This document shows, piece by piece, positions 1 through 8,100 of a DNA stretch of 64,000 nt. Source of the stretch: Conexibacter sp. CPCC 206217 (GTDB taxonomy: Bacteria; Actinomycetota; Thermoleophilia; Solirubrobacterales; Solirubrobacteraceae); assembly GCF_030646165.1 (NCBI RefSeq), contig NZ_JAUTDO010000003.1, forward strand, positions 248,001 through 312,000. Reading direction: 5' to 3'. Each line of letters starts with the position of its first letter. Positions within the stretch are counted from its first letter, which is position 1. Both the position numbers and the translations under genes were made by a program. The notes below the pieces were generated by a model that had not been told where the DNA came from, ran no database searches, and saw only the letters and a program-made list of their open reading frames with translations.

Positions 1-1
1 G

Positions 2-2965
2 CTGAGACTCGACTTCGTCAGAGGCAAGCGGATCGGCTACACGCCGAGAAGCTCGACCGACCCGACGCCGACCAACGACCAGGTCGCCCAGGCCGTCAGC
101 GTGCTGAGCGACGCCGGCGCGGTGATGGTCCCGGTCGTCTCCGTCAATGCGAGCGGCATCCCGTCGGGCTCCGTCCTCAACTACGAGTTCAAGCGCGACC
201 TCGACAACTACCTCGCGCACCTCGGCCCGAGCGCGACGATCAGATCGCTCGCCGACGTGATCGCGTTCAACCAGACGAACGCGCAGCAGGCGCTGAAGTT
301 CGGCATGACGACGCTGACAGGCAGCCAGGCGATCGACGTCACCGCCGACTCCGCCGAGACGACGGCGTACAAGAACTTCCTCCTCAGAGGCAAGCAGATC
401 TCGCATGCCGCGATCGAGGACACGATGAAGAACGGGACGCTCGACGACCCGAGCGACGACGTGATCGCGATCGTCGGCAGCGTCAGCCAGGGCCCGCGCG
501 CCGGCTACCCGCAGCTGACGGTCCCGATCGGCTATGGCGCCTCCAACCGCCGTGCCCAGAACGTCTCCGTCAACGGCGTCGCGTACTCCGAGCGCGACCT
601 GATCGGGATCGCGTTCGTGATCGAGCAGGGCACGCAGGCGCGCAAGGCGCCGAGCGTCCTGAACCCGGCGATGTACCGCTGCGCCGACCCCGCGCTGACG
701 CTCGCGAGCAAGTACGCCTCGCGCGGCGACTGCGCGCCCGGCGAGGAGCTGCTCGACGTCGTCGGCACGCCGCCGACGCTGCCGTTCTCGCTGGAGGAGG
801 AGACGGCGACGAGCCTGCAGACGCGTCAGTCGGCCGGCACGCTCACCGCCGTCGAGCTGACGAAGGCGTACCTCGCGCGGATCGCGATCACGAACCAGTC
901 CGGTCCGTCGATCAACGCCGTGCGGTCCGTCGACGCGCGCGCCGCGCTGAACCGCGCCGCCGCACTCGACTCCGAGCGCAGAAACGGCAACGTGCGCGGT
1001 CCGCTGCATGGCCTGCCGGTGCTGATCTCGGAGCCGATCGACACGAAGGGCTTCGACACGACCGGCGGCTCGGTCGCGCTGCAGGGCAACGAGGCCGCGG
1101 CTGACGCGACGCTCGTCGCGAGACTGCGGGCGGCCGGCGCGATCGTGCTCGGCAAGACCAACACGACGGAGCTCGGCGGCATGCTGTTCTCGCCGACCAC
1201 CGACGGCGGCTACTCGTCGCTCGGCGGCGAGGTGCTCAACCCCTACGACATCGACAAGAACCCGGGCGGCTCGTCCTCCGGCGCGGCGGCGGCAGCGGCC
1301 GCTGGCCTGGCGGCGCTGACGTTCGGCACGCAGACCTCGCCGTCGACGGCGTCGATCGTCAACGCGGCGAACGTCAACGGCGTCGACGGCCTCAAGCCGA
1401 CGGTCGGCCTCGTCAGCCGCAGAGGCATCCTGCCGGTCGCCCTGTCGCAGGACAGCGCCGGGCCGATCGGCAAGAGCGTCGCGGACGTCGCGGCGGGCCT
1501 GCAGGTGATCGCCGGCAGAGACGGCGGCGACGCGGGCACCGCCGGGCAGCCGATCAGCGTTCCCGACTACACGGCGGCGCTGAGAAGCGACGCTCTGGTC
1601 GGGGCGAGAATCGCGACGGTCTCGGCCAGCATCAACGCCAACTACACGGAGGCGGTCGCCGACCTCACGGCGGCGGGCGCGACGGCGACGGTCAGACCGG
1701 TCGTGGCGCCGACCAGCGTCAGAGACGTCGTCCCGAGCGAGTTCAAGCGCGACCTCGAGTCGTACCTGTCCTCGAGCCCCAACCTGCCGCAGCGGATCGT
1801 CGGCCTGCAGAGCATCGTCGACTACAACAGATCGCACGCGGCCGAGGCGCTGAAGTACGGACAGGATCCGCTGCTCGCCGCAGCGGCCGTCGACCTCGGC
1901 GACGCGGCGACGGACACGGCCTACAGAGCGGACCTGGCGGCCGGCAGAGCGGCCAACGCGGCCGCGCTCGACGCCGTCTTCACCAACGGCACGGCCGGCG
2001 ACACGACCGACGACTTCGCGGCCATCATGGTCCCGAACGGCTCGGCCGTGGTCGGCTACGCGGACCGCGCCGGCTACCCGGCGCTCGCCGTCTACAACGG
2101 CGTCGCGGAGCCGCCGCTGGTCTCGCCCGGCTCGCGCAACCCGGTCGGCTTCGTGCTGATCGGCGCGCCGTACAGCGAGGCGACGCTGCTCGCGCTCGGC
2201 AACGACTACGAGCTGGAGCGCGGCGCGCGGATGGCGCCGAGCTTCACGACGCCGATGACGTGGCGCTGCGTCGCGGGCAGCCTGCTGCCGGCGCACTCGT
2301 GCGCACCGGACGACGACGCCGTGCAGGCGATCCTCGACACGATGCCCGAGCCGGTCGACCCGGAGACCGGTCCGCCCGGCAGAGACGGCAGAGACGGTGA
2401 GGACGGCGCGCCCGGCCAGCCGGGCAGAGACGGCGCGGACGGCAGAGACGGGATCGACGGCGACGACGGCAGAGACGGGGCCGACGGCGCGGACGGCAGC
2501 GACGGCGCGGCCGGCAGAGACGGGGCCGCGGGCAGAGACGGCGCGGCCGGCAGAGACGGCGCGGCGGGTCCCGGCGGTCCGGCTGGCCCCGGCGGTCCGG
2601 CAGGTCCGGGCGGCCCGACCGGTCCGGCAGGCCCGGCAGGCCCGGGCGGTCCCGCCGGTCCGACCGGCCCGGCCGGCAAGGACGCGCCCCGTCCGACGAT
2701 CAAGTGCACGACCGCGATCCTGCGCAGAAGAGGCCGCAGCACGCCGGTCCTGACCTGCACGGTGACGGTCGCCGGCAGAGCGCGCCTCAGCGTCACCGCC
2801 GTCCGCAAGGGCAAGCGGATCGCGAACGCGAACGGCGTCGGCAAGGTGCGGATCGTCGTGCCCGGCGCGAAGGCCGCGAGCCTGACCGTCACGGTCACGC
2901 CGCGCGCCTCCACCGGCAGCAAGGCGCGCACCGTCAAGAAGACGGTGGGCGCCAAGAAGCGCTAG
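2..2965 (+). CDS. Tandem amidase-fold protein with collagen-like repeat and basic beta tail (5' partial)
   Basis: The frame is open from base 2, so the gene begins before the window. The visible part holds the C-terminal half of one amidase-signature (AS) domain (to about nt 760), then a complete second AS domain (about nt 790-2310). A Gly-X-X collagen-like stretch follows (nt 2368-2688), then a C-terminal beta-rich region with two cysteines and a lysine/arginine-rich end. The second AS domain keeps the Gly-Ser-rich loop (PGGSSSG) and the KPTVGLVSR block. The catalytic lysine position, normally in a VKDN-like context after GLPVL, reads ISEP, so Lys is replaced by Ser. The nucleophile loop carries about three extra residues. 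AS enzymes hydrolyse amides with a Ser-Ser-Lys triad, so this copy is probably inactive. Surface or secreted location is inferred from the collagen-like tail. Arginine is encoded by AGA in about 27 of 64 cases. Confidence 0.8.
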   Translation: MRLDFVRGKRIGYTPRSSTDPTPTNDQVAQAVSVLSDAGAVMVPVVSVNASGIPSGSVLNYEFKRDLDNYLAHLGPSATIRSLADVIAFNQTNAQQALKFGMTTLTGSQAIDVTADSAETTAYKNFLLRGKQISHAAIEDTMKNGTLDDPSDDVIAIVGSVSQGPRAGYPQLTVPIGYGASNRRAQNVSVNGVAYSERDLIGIAFVIEQGTQARKAPSVLNPAMYRCADPALTLASKYASRGDCAPGEELLDVVGTPPTLPFSLEEETATSLQTRQSAGTLTAVELTKAYLARIAITNQSGPSINAVRSVDARAALNRAAALDSERRNGNVRGPLHGLPVLISEPIDTKGFDTTGGSVALQGNEAAADATLVARLRAAGAIVLGKTNTTELGGMLFSPTTDGGYSSLGGEVLNPYDIDKNPGGSSSGAAAAAAAGLAALTFGTQTSPSTASIVNAANVNGVDGLKPTVGLVSRRGILPVALSQDSAGPIGKSVADVAAGLQVIAGRDGGDAGTAGQPISVPDYTAALRSDALVGARIATVSASINANYTEAVADLTAAGATATVRPVVAPTSVRDVVPSEFKRDLESYLSSSPNLPQRIVGLQSIVDYNRSHAAEALKYGQDPLLAAAAVDLGDAATDTAYRADLAAGRAANAAALDAVFTNGTAGDTTDDFAAIMVPNGSAVVGYADRAGYPALAVYNGVAEPPLVSPGSRNPVGFVLIGAPYSEATLLALGNDYELERGARMAPSFTTPMTWRCVAGSLLPAHSCAPDDDAVQAILDTMPEPVDPETGPPGRDGRDGEDGAPGQPGRDGADGRDGIDGDDGRDGADGADGSDGAAGRDGAAGRDGAAGRDGAAGPGGPAGPGGPAGPGGPTGPAGPAGPGGPAGPTGPAGKDAPRPTIKCTTAILRRRGRSTPVLTCTVTVAGRARLSVTAVRKGKRIANANGVGKVRIVVPGAKAASLTVTVTPRASTGSKARTVKKTVGAKKR
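2368..2688 (+). repeat. Collagen-like Gly-X-X repeat inside the amidase-fold gene
   Basis: About 35 consecutive Gly-X-X triplets are encoded. The first half is rich in GRD, GAD and GED triplets (charged); the second half is rich in GPA, GGP and GPT. Bacterial collagen-like regions form triple helices and usually act as rod-like stalks, so trimerisation of the protein is expected. The nucleotide sequence is itself a near-repeat (GGC AGA GAC units) and could change length by slippage. Confidence 0.9.
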
Positions 2966-3022
2966 CGGGCGCGGCGCGCGCGGCCGGCACGGACCGCGCG
3001 CGCCGAGCGCCGGCAGGCGGCC

Positions 3023-3053
3023 AGCCGCACCCGTTCTCGTGGCGGGTGCGGCT
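3023..3053. terminator. Inverted repeat between convergent genes
   Basis: An 11-bp perfect stem (3023-3033 with 3043-3053) with a 9-nt loop lies between the stop codons of the amidase-fold gene (2965) and the diguanylate cyclase (3107). It can act in both directions. There is no T-tract, which is common for hairpin terminators in GC-rich actinobacteria. Confidence 0.55.
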
Positions 3054-3106
3054 CAGCCGCAGACGGGCGCACGGCGAGTCGCGCCGGGCGACGGCGGCGG
3101 TGCGGC

Positions 3107-4945
3107 TCAGCCGTCGAGCGCGAAGAAGGCGTGGCGGTCGCGGCCGGCCTCCTTCGCGAGGTACATCGCGCGGTCGGCGGATATCAGCAGCTGGCTGGCG
3201 GAGTCGCTGCCGCCGGCGCCGACCATCGCGACGCCGAGGCTCGTCGTCACGTCCAGCTCGCTGCGCACCGCCGTCACGAGCGACTGCGCCATGTAGGCCG
3301 CGTCGGAGCGGTCGGCGTGCGGCAGCAGCACGGCGAACTCGTCGCCGCCGAGTCGCGCGACGACGTCGGTCGCGCGCAGGCGGCGCGTCAGCAGCGTCGC
3401 GACGGACACCAGCAGCTCGTCGCCGACGTGGTGGCCGCGGCTGTCGTTGACGCGCTTGAAGCCGTCGAGGTCGAGCACGATCAGCGCGCCGCCGCCACCG
3501 TAGCGGCGGGCGCGCGCGAGGTGCGCGGTCAGCTCCTTGTCGAAGCTGCGGCGGTTCAGCAGCCCGGTCAGCGGGTCGCGGTCGGCGAGCTGGCGCAGGC
3601 GCGTCTCCAGCTGCTTGCGCTCGCTCACGTCGACGACCTGCAGCAGCGTGCGGCGGGTCGCGCGATCGGTGCCGCCGAGCACCGCGAGGTAGACCGCCAG
3701 CTCGACGACGTGACCGTCGCGATGGACGATCGCGATCTCGGCCTCGCCGCTGCAGGTCGCGTCGCGCTGCAGCTCCTCCAGCAGTTCGGTCAGCGGCGCG
3801 AGATCCTCCTGCGGGCGTGCGAGCACCTCCGCGCCGAGCTCGCGCAGCGCCTCGACGTCGTAGCCGGTGATCGCGGTCAGCGCGGCGTTGGTGCCGCTGA
3901 TGCCGTCTGGCCCGACGATCGCGTGCCCGATCGGGGCGCGCTCGAAGACCGTTCTCAGATCCTCCTGCGCCGTGCGCAGCGCGGCGAGCGCTTCGGTCAG
4001 CCGGTCGGCCTCGCTGCGCGCCTCGCCGCGCGCGCGGCGCTGGTCGGCGACGACCGCGCCGACGACCAGCGTCGTCAGCACGACGATCGCGAGGAAGCCC
4101 TGCAGCACCTGGGCGCTCTCGTGCTCGCTGAAGCGCGCCGCCGCGAACGGCCCGCGGTCGTGGATCGTGCCGAGCGTCGCGATCGTCGCGACCAGCAGCG
4201 AGGCGATCGTGGTCGCGCCGGCGCCGGCGCGGATCGCGCACCACAGCAGGAACGGAATGATCATGTAGCTGACCGAGAAGACCGCGAGCCCGCTCTGCGG
4301 CACCCGGCCGAACAGCAGCACGGCGGCGCCGGCGGTCAGCACGATCAGGCCAACGGCCTCGGCGGGGTGGACGTTCTGCTCGCTCGGCCGCGCGATCGCG
4401 AGCATCACCGGCGCGACGACGATCATCCCGATCGCGTTGCCCAGCCACCAGCCGAGGAAGCCGGCCTGGAACTCCTGCCCGACGCCGATCGACAGGACCG
4501 AGGCGCCGAGCACCGCCGCGAACCCGCCCCCGATCACCGCGCCGGCGAACAGACCGGCGACCGTGCGCGGCGATCCGATCCGCGGGCGCCGCTCGCCCGC
4601 GATCGCGAGCATCACGAGCGCGGCGAGGAAGGACTGCAGCAGGCCGGTCACCGCGATCGCCGCGCTAATCGGGACCGTCGAGCCGCGCACCAGGATCTGC
4701 GCGGCGAAGTTCGCCAGCAGGATCACGACCGCCAGCGCCGGCCACATCCGCCGCGGCGCGACGACCAGCGCGCCCATCGCCAGGCCCGCGGCGGGCCAGA
4801 TCACGGCGGCGCCGTCGTCGGGGTCGACGAGCTTCAAGCCGGCGCAGGCCAGCCCCAGGTAACCGGCGCCGACGGCGCCTGTCCATGCAAGCGCGCGCGG
4901 GTGACGAATGCGGGCGTCCATCCTGAGGCTGTAATCGGTCGACAC
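3107..4945 (-). CDS. Membrane diguanylate cyclase (MASE1-PAS-GGDEF)
   Basis: Makes the second messenger cyclic-di-GMP from two GTP. The N-terminal ~290 residues form about eight membrane helices with the W-P-A-A-G pattern of MASE1 sensor domains. A short coiled linker, a PAS domain (about 320-430) and a GGDEF domain (about 450-610) follow. The active-site motif is an intact GGDEF (near residue 530). An RxxD inhibitory site (RATD) lies five residues before it, so product feedback inhibition is expected. The GTG at 4945 is preferred because a GAGAG-like ribosome binding site precedes it; the ATG at 4921 is the alternative. The gene is divergent from the glycine-rich protein gene, with a 121-bp shared upstream region, and convergent with the amidase-fold gene. 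The signal sensed by MASE1 is unknown. Confidence 0.92.
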   Translation of the reverse strand: MSTDYSLRMDARIRHPRALAWTGAVGAGYLGLACAGLKLVDPDDGAAVIWPAAGLAMGALVVAPRRMWPALAVVILLANFAAQILVRGSTVPISAAIAVTGLLQSFLAALVMLAIAGERRPRIGSPRTVAGLFAGAVIGGGFAAVLGASVLSIGVGQEFQAGFLGWWLGNAIGMIVVAPVMLAIARPSEQNVHPAEAVGLIVLTAGAAVLLFGRVPQSGLAVFSVSYMIIPFLLWCAIRAGAGATTIASLLVATIATLGTIHDRGPFAAARFSEHESAQVLQGFLAIVVLTTLVVGAVVADQRRARGEARSEADRLTEALAALRTAQEDLRTVFERAPIGHAIVGPDGISGTNAALTAITGYDVEALRELGAEVLARPQEDLAPLTELLEELQRDATCSGEAEIAIVHRDGHVVELAVYLAVLGGTDRATRRTLLQVVDVSERKQLETRLRQLADRDPLTGLLNRRSFDKELTAHLARARRYGGGGALIVLDLDGFKRVNDSRGHHVGDELLVSVATLLTRRLRATDVVARLGGDEFAVLLPHADRSDAAYMAQSLVTAVRSELDVTTSLGVAMVGAGGSDSASQLLISADRAMYLAKEAGRDRHAFFALDG

Positions 4946-5066
4946 TTCACTCTCTTTATTGAAGGTCACGAACCTGACAGGCGCACCGCGGTGGGCGAAG
5001 TCCTGCGTGACAGCGCCGATCGCCTGCGACGATGGCGCCATCAAGGTCTTCGTCGAGGAGAGTCTC

Positions 5067-6824
5067 ATGCATCGCGTCCCCCGCTGTCTCGCCGCGCTCG
5101 CGGCCGTCGCCGCCGGAGGTGCGGCATTCGCCGCGTCCGCGTCGGCCGCTCCGATCCAGGAGCAGTTCACGACCACCGGCGCGGCGCAGACGTGGAGAGT
5201 TCCCGACGGCGTGACGCAGGCGACGTTCACGCTGCAGGGCGCGCAGGGCGGGACCGGCTCGCCGGGCTCCGTGCCCGCGCTCGGCGGGCTCGGCTCGCAG
5301 GTGACGGCGACGATCACGGTCGTGCCGGGGACGACCTACGCGCTGTACGTCGGCGGCGCCGGCGGTCCCGGCGCCGACGGCGGCTTCAACGGCGGCGGCG
5401 CGCCCGGCGACGACGACAACGGCGAAGACGCCGGCAGCGGCGGCGGCGCGACCGACCTGCGGCCGATCGGCGGCGACGCCAGCCAGCGGCTGCTGGTCGC
5501 TGCCGGCGGTGGCGGCGGCGGCGCAGCCGGCACAGTCACGCAGCCCAACGGCGCCGGCGGCGCCGGCGGGTCCGGCAATGCCAACGGCGCGCCTGGGCTG
5601 CTGAGCGGCCCGTCGTTGCCCGGCCTCGGCGGCCAGACGACGGGCGCCGGCGGTCTCGGCGGCACCGGCGCGACGAACGGCGCGGCGGGCGACTCCGGCC
5701 TGACGGTGGCCGGCTTCGGCGGCGCCGGCGGCTCGCAGCCCGGCGCGCCCGGCACCGGCGCGGGGGGCAGCGGCGGCGGCGGTGGCGGCGGCTGGACCGG
5801 CGGTGGCGGCGGCGGCTCCGGCGCGTCCAACGGCACGGCGAACGGTGCGGGCGGCGGCGGTGGCGCCGGCGGCCAGAGCTACGTCGCGCCGGTGCTGCAG
5901 GCGCAGAACGTCGCGATCCAGGCTGCGGTGCGGACCGGCAACGGCCTCGCGACCGTCAGCTACGAGCCGGCCGCCGCGCCGGCGATCGTCACGCAGCCGA
6001 CGCTGTCCGGCACCGTCGCGCTCGGCAGACAGCTCACCTGCGAGCTGGGCACGTGGAGCGGCGCGCCAGCGCTCGCCGTCGCGTGGCTGCGCAACGGCGT
6101 CGCGATCACCGGTGCGACGAGAGCGCAGTACACCGTCGCGACGGCGGACCAGGGCCAGCAGCTCGCCTGCGAGGTGACGGCGACCAACGCCACGGGCAGA
6201 GCGGTCGCGAGAACGCCGGCCGTCGGCGTCCCGACCTTCACTGGTCCGTCGGCGTCGATCGCGCCGACCGTCAGCGGCACGGCCGCGATCGGCGGCAGAC
6301 TGACGTGCAACCCCGGCACCTGGACCGGCAGCCCGACCTTCACGTACCTGTGGATCCGCAACGGCATCGCGATCGCCGGCCAGACCTCGGCGAGCTACAC
6401 GGCGCAGCGCGCCGACGCCGGCCAGGTGCTGCAGTGCTCGGTCAGAGCGACGCTCGACGGGGTCTCGACGACGGCGCAGACGCCGGCTTTCGGCGGCCCG
6501 TCGCGGCTCGTGATCCTGACGACGACGGTGCTCGTCTCGCGCACCGGCACGCTGTCGGTGCAGGTCGGCTGCTTCGGTCCGACCGCCTGCAGAATCCCGG
6601 CCGTGACGGTCACCTCCGGCCAGGTCATCGCCCGCTCCGGCGCGCGCACGGTCAGACCGGGCGCGACGTCGAAGATCGCGCTGAGACTCGGCAAGCGCGG
6701 CGTCAGCAAGCTCAGCCGCGCCGGCTCGTCGATCGTCACGCGCTTCGTCTCGACGCCGACCGGCGGCTACGGCGGCAATGCGCGCGTCACGCTGGTCGCG
6801 CTGAAGGGCGCGAGACTGGGGTAG
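5067..6824 (+). CDS. Secreted glycine-rich protein with two Ig-like repeats
   Basis: 585 residues. The ATG at 5067 has a GAGGAG site six bases upstream and opens a classic signal peptide (AAVAAGG core, ASA cleavage). The mature protein begins with a beta segment, then a glycine-rich domain (about 65-275) containing a GGGATDLRPIGG-like block, the pattern of bacterial glycine-rich domains related to that of ALK. Two Ig-like repeats follow (about 295-385 and 390-475), each with a cysteine pair and a GTW...W-R-N-G core. The C-terminal ~100-residue beta region resembles the end of the RTX-repeat protein at 10713. Likely an extracellular adhesin or matrix protein; no enzymatic motif is visible. Many Arg codons are AGA. 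Confidence 0.85.
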   Translation: MHRVPRCLAALAAVAAGGAAFAASASAAPIQEQFTTTGAAQTWRVPDGVTQATFTLQGAQGGTGSPGSVPALGGLGSQVTATITVVPGTTYALYVGGAGGPGADGGFNGGGAPGDDDNGEDAGSGGGATDLRPIGGDASQRLLVAAGGGGGGAAGTVTQPNGAGGAGGSGNANGAPGLLSGPSLPGLGGQTTGAGGLGGTGATNGAAGDSGLTVAGFGGAGGSQPGAPGTGAGGSGGGGGGGWTGGGGGGSGASNGTANGAGGGGGAGGQSYVAPVLQAQNVAIQAAVRTGNGLATVSYEPAAAPAIVTQPTLSGTVALGRQLTCELGTWSGAPALAVAWLRNGVAITGATRAQYTVATADQGQQLACEVTATNATGRAVARTPAVGVPTFTGPSASIAPTVSGTAAIGGRLTCNPGTWTGSPTFTYLWIRNGIAIAGQTSASYTAQRADAGQVLQCSVRATLDGVSTTAQTPAFGGPSRLVILTTTVLVSRTGTLSVQVGCFGPTACRIPAVTVTSGQVIARSGARTVRPGATSKIALRLGKRGVSKLSRAGSSIVTRFVSTPTGGYGGNARVTLVALKGARLG

Positions 6825-6841
6825 CAGCGGAGGCCCGCGCG

Positions 6842-7498
6842 TCAGTCGAACCCGAGCTTGAGCTGGAACGTGTCGCGCTCGACGTGGTGGCGCCAGAGCG
6901 CTTCGGCGACGTCGTCGGGCTCGTGGTCCATGCCTGGCGCGATGCGACCGGCGATCGCCGTGTGGGCGACATGGATGCCGGACTCCTCCAGCTCCTCGTT
7001 CAGCATCCGCGCGTAGGCGACCTCGCCGGCGAACGAGATGCCGACGCCGGAGCGCTGAGGGTTCGGCGTGATCGCCGCGCCGCCAGTCGTGAAGAGGATC
7101 GTCCCGCGTCTGGCAGCGAGCATCTCGCCGAGGACCGCCCGCGTCGCCGCGATCGCGCCGACGACGCTGAACTCGAGCGGCCCGCGCACGTCGTCGGCGC
7201 TCAGCTCCAGAACCGGTCTCATGAACTCGCTCGCCGGCAGCGGCGAGTACTCGAGCACCTCGACGGGGCCGAGCCGGTCGGCGAGCGTGGCGATCGACGA
7301 CGCGAGCGCGTCGGCGTCGCGGATGTCGGCGGCGGCGCCGGCCGCGGTGACGTCGTCGGCCTGCAGTTGCGCGGCGAGATCGTCGAGCTTGGCCTGGGTG
7401 CGCGAGATCAGCCCGACCGCGAACCCCTCGCGCCCGAACCGGCGCGCGACCGCGAGGCCGAGGTTGGGGCCGGCACCGACGATGACGATGGAGGACAT
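6842..7498 (-). CDS. Atypical short-chain dehydrogenase/reductase family protein
   Basis: 218 residues with a Rossmann start (VIVGAGPNLGLAVARRF) typical of NAD(P)-binding SDR proteins, an ADIRD-like motif for cofactor contact, and a TTGG strand. The catalytic Tyr-x-x-x-Lys is not found at the expected place; the segment after SGVGISF reads AGEVAYARML. A redox role is therefore doubtful and a cofactor-binding or altered-chemistry role is possible. The ATG at 7498 is preferred. The upstream region shares a 16-bp palindrome with the divergent small gene at 7545. Confidence 0.85.
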   Translation of the reverse strand: MSSIVIVGAGPNLGLAVARRFGREGFAVGLISRTQAKLDDLAAQLQADDVTAAGAAADIRDADALASSIATLADRLGPVEVLEYSPLPASEFMRPVLELSADDVRGPLEFSVVGAIAATRAVLGEMLAARRGTILFTTGGAAITPNPQRSGVGISFAGEVAYARMLNEELEESGIHVAHTAIAGRIAPGMDHEPDDVAEALWRHHVERDTFQLKLGFD

Positions 7499-7513
7499 GA
7501 GGGGTTCCTACCC

Positions 7514-7529
7514 GTGGCCGCGCGGCCAC
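7514..7529. promoter_or_regulatory. 16-bp perfect palindrome in divergent promoter region
   Basis: GTGGCCGC/GCGGCCAC is a perfect palindrome centred between the SDR gene (start 7498, minus) and the small plus-strand gene (start 7545). Position and symmetry suit a repressor site for either gene, but its base composition also makes a chance palindrome possible. Confidence 0.35.
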
Positions 7530-7544
7530 TAGCCTGACGTCGGC

Positions 7545-7934
7545 ATGCTGGATCACGGGCGCATCGCCTCACGCGAGGTCGAGGTCGACGGCGAGGTCAC
7601 GATCGAGATCTCGGCTGGCGGCGTCGTCGTGCTGGAGCTGATCTGGAACTCGCGCTTCCCGCACGAGGCAGGGTTCCCGGGGTGGACCTGCGTCGGCCGG
7701 ACCGCGGCCGCGGCCGCCGCCGCTCCCGCCGCCGAATCGGGGCGCGCCGAGTGGGACTGGGACGCCGACGAGCAGCGTCAGCTCGCGCAGCTGGAGGACG
7801 CGCTGCGCGACTACCGCCGCGAGCACACCGCGCGCCGGGAGATGCGCGTGCGCTACTGGGAGCGACAGGCGCGGGACGCGAGCGCCGACGCGGCGGCGGC
7901 GTGGGGGCGGGCGCGGCTCGCGGCGATGCGCTGA
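7545..7934 (+). CDS. Small hypothetical protein
   Basis: 129 residues, not recognised. The N-terminal 55 residues look like short beta strands (VEVDG, VTIEIS, VVVLELIW). An alanine-rich linker and a charged helical C-terminal half rich in Glu, Arg and Gln follow, probably a coiled coil. The frame has a balanced composition, unlike the antisense frame over the same DNA, which supports real coding. No signal peptide or membrane segment. Confidence 0.55.
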   Translation: MLDHGRIASREVEVDGEVTIEISAGGVVVLELIWNSRFPHEAGFPGWTCVGRTAAAAAAAPAAESGRAEWDWDADEQRQLAQLEDALRDYRREHTARREMRVRYWERQARDASADAAAAWGRARLAAMR

Positions 7935-8100
7935 GGCGGTCGCGGTTGGCCGACGGCGGATGCTGACGCCGTCGCCGTCTGCAGACTCCGGATTGGGGTG
8001 CGCTCTTGGCGCTCGTAAACGCTGCAAAGAGGCCGATTTGCCAAATAGCTGCCGGTTTCCCCGGTAGGTTCTTGCCACTGCGTCAACAAAGAGAGCTGGC

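Noticed and set aside
2206..2955. Proline-rich frame antisense to the collagen-like repeat
   Set aside because: The GPA/PSLP-like repetition is merely the complement of the Gly-X-X codons.
3131..7537. A 1468-codon open frame on the plus strand across the cyclase, glycine-rich and SDR genes
   Set aside because: It is antisense to, or out of frame with, three well-supported genes; its composition (Arg, Ala, His, Gln runs) is that of a shadow frame in GC-rich DNA.
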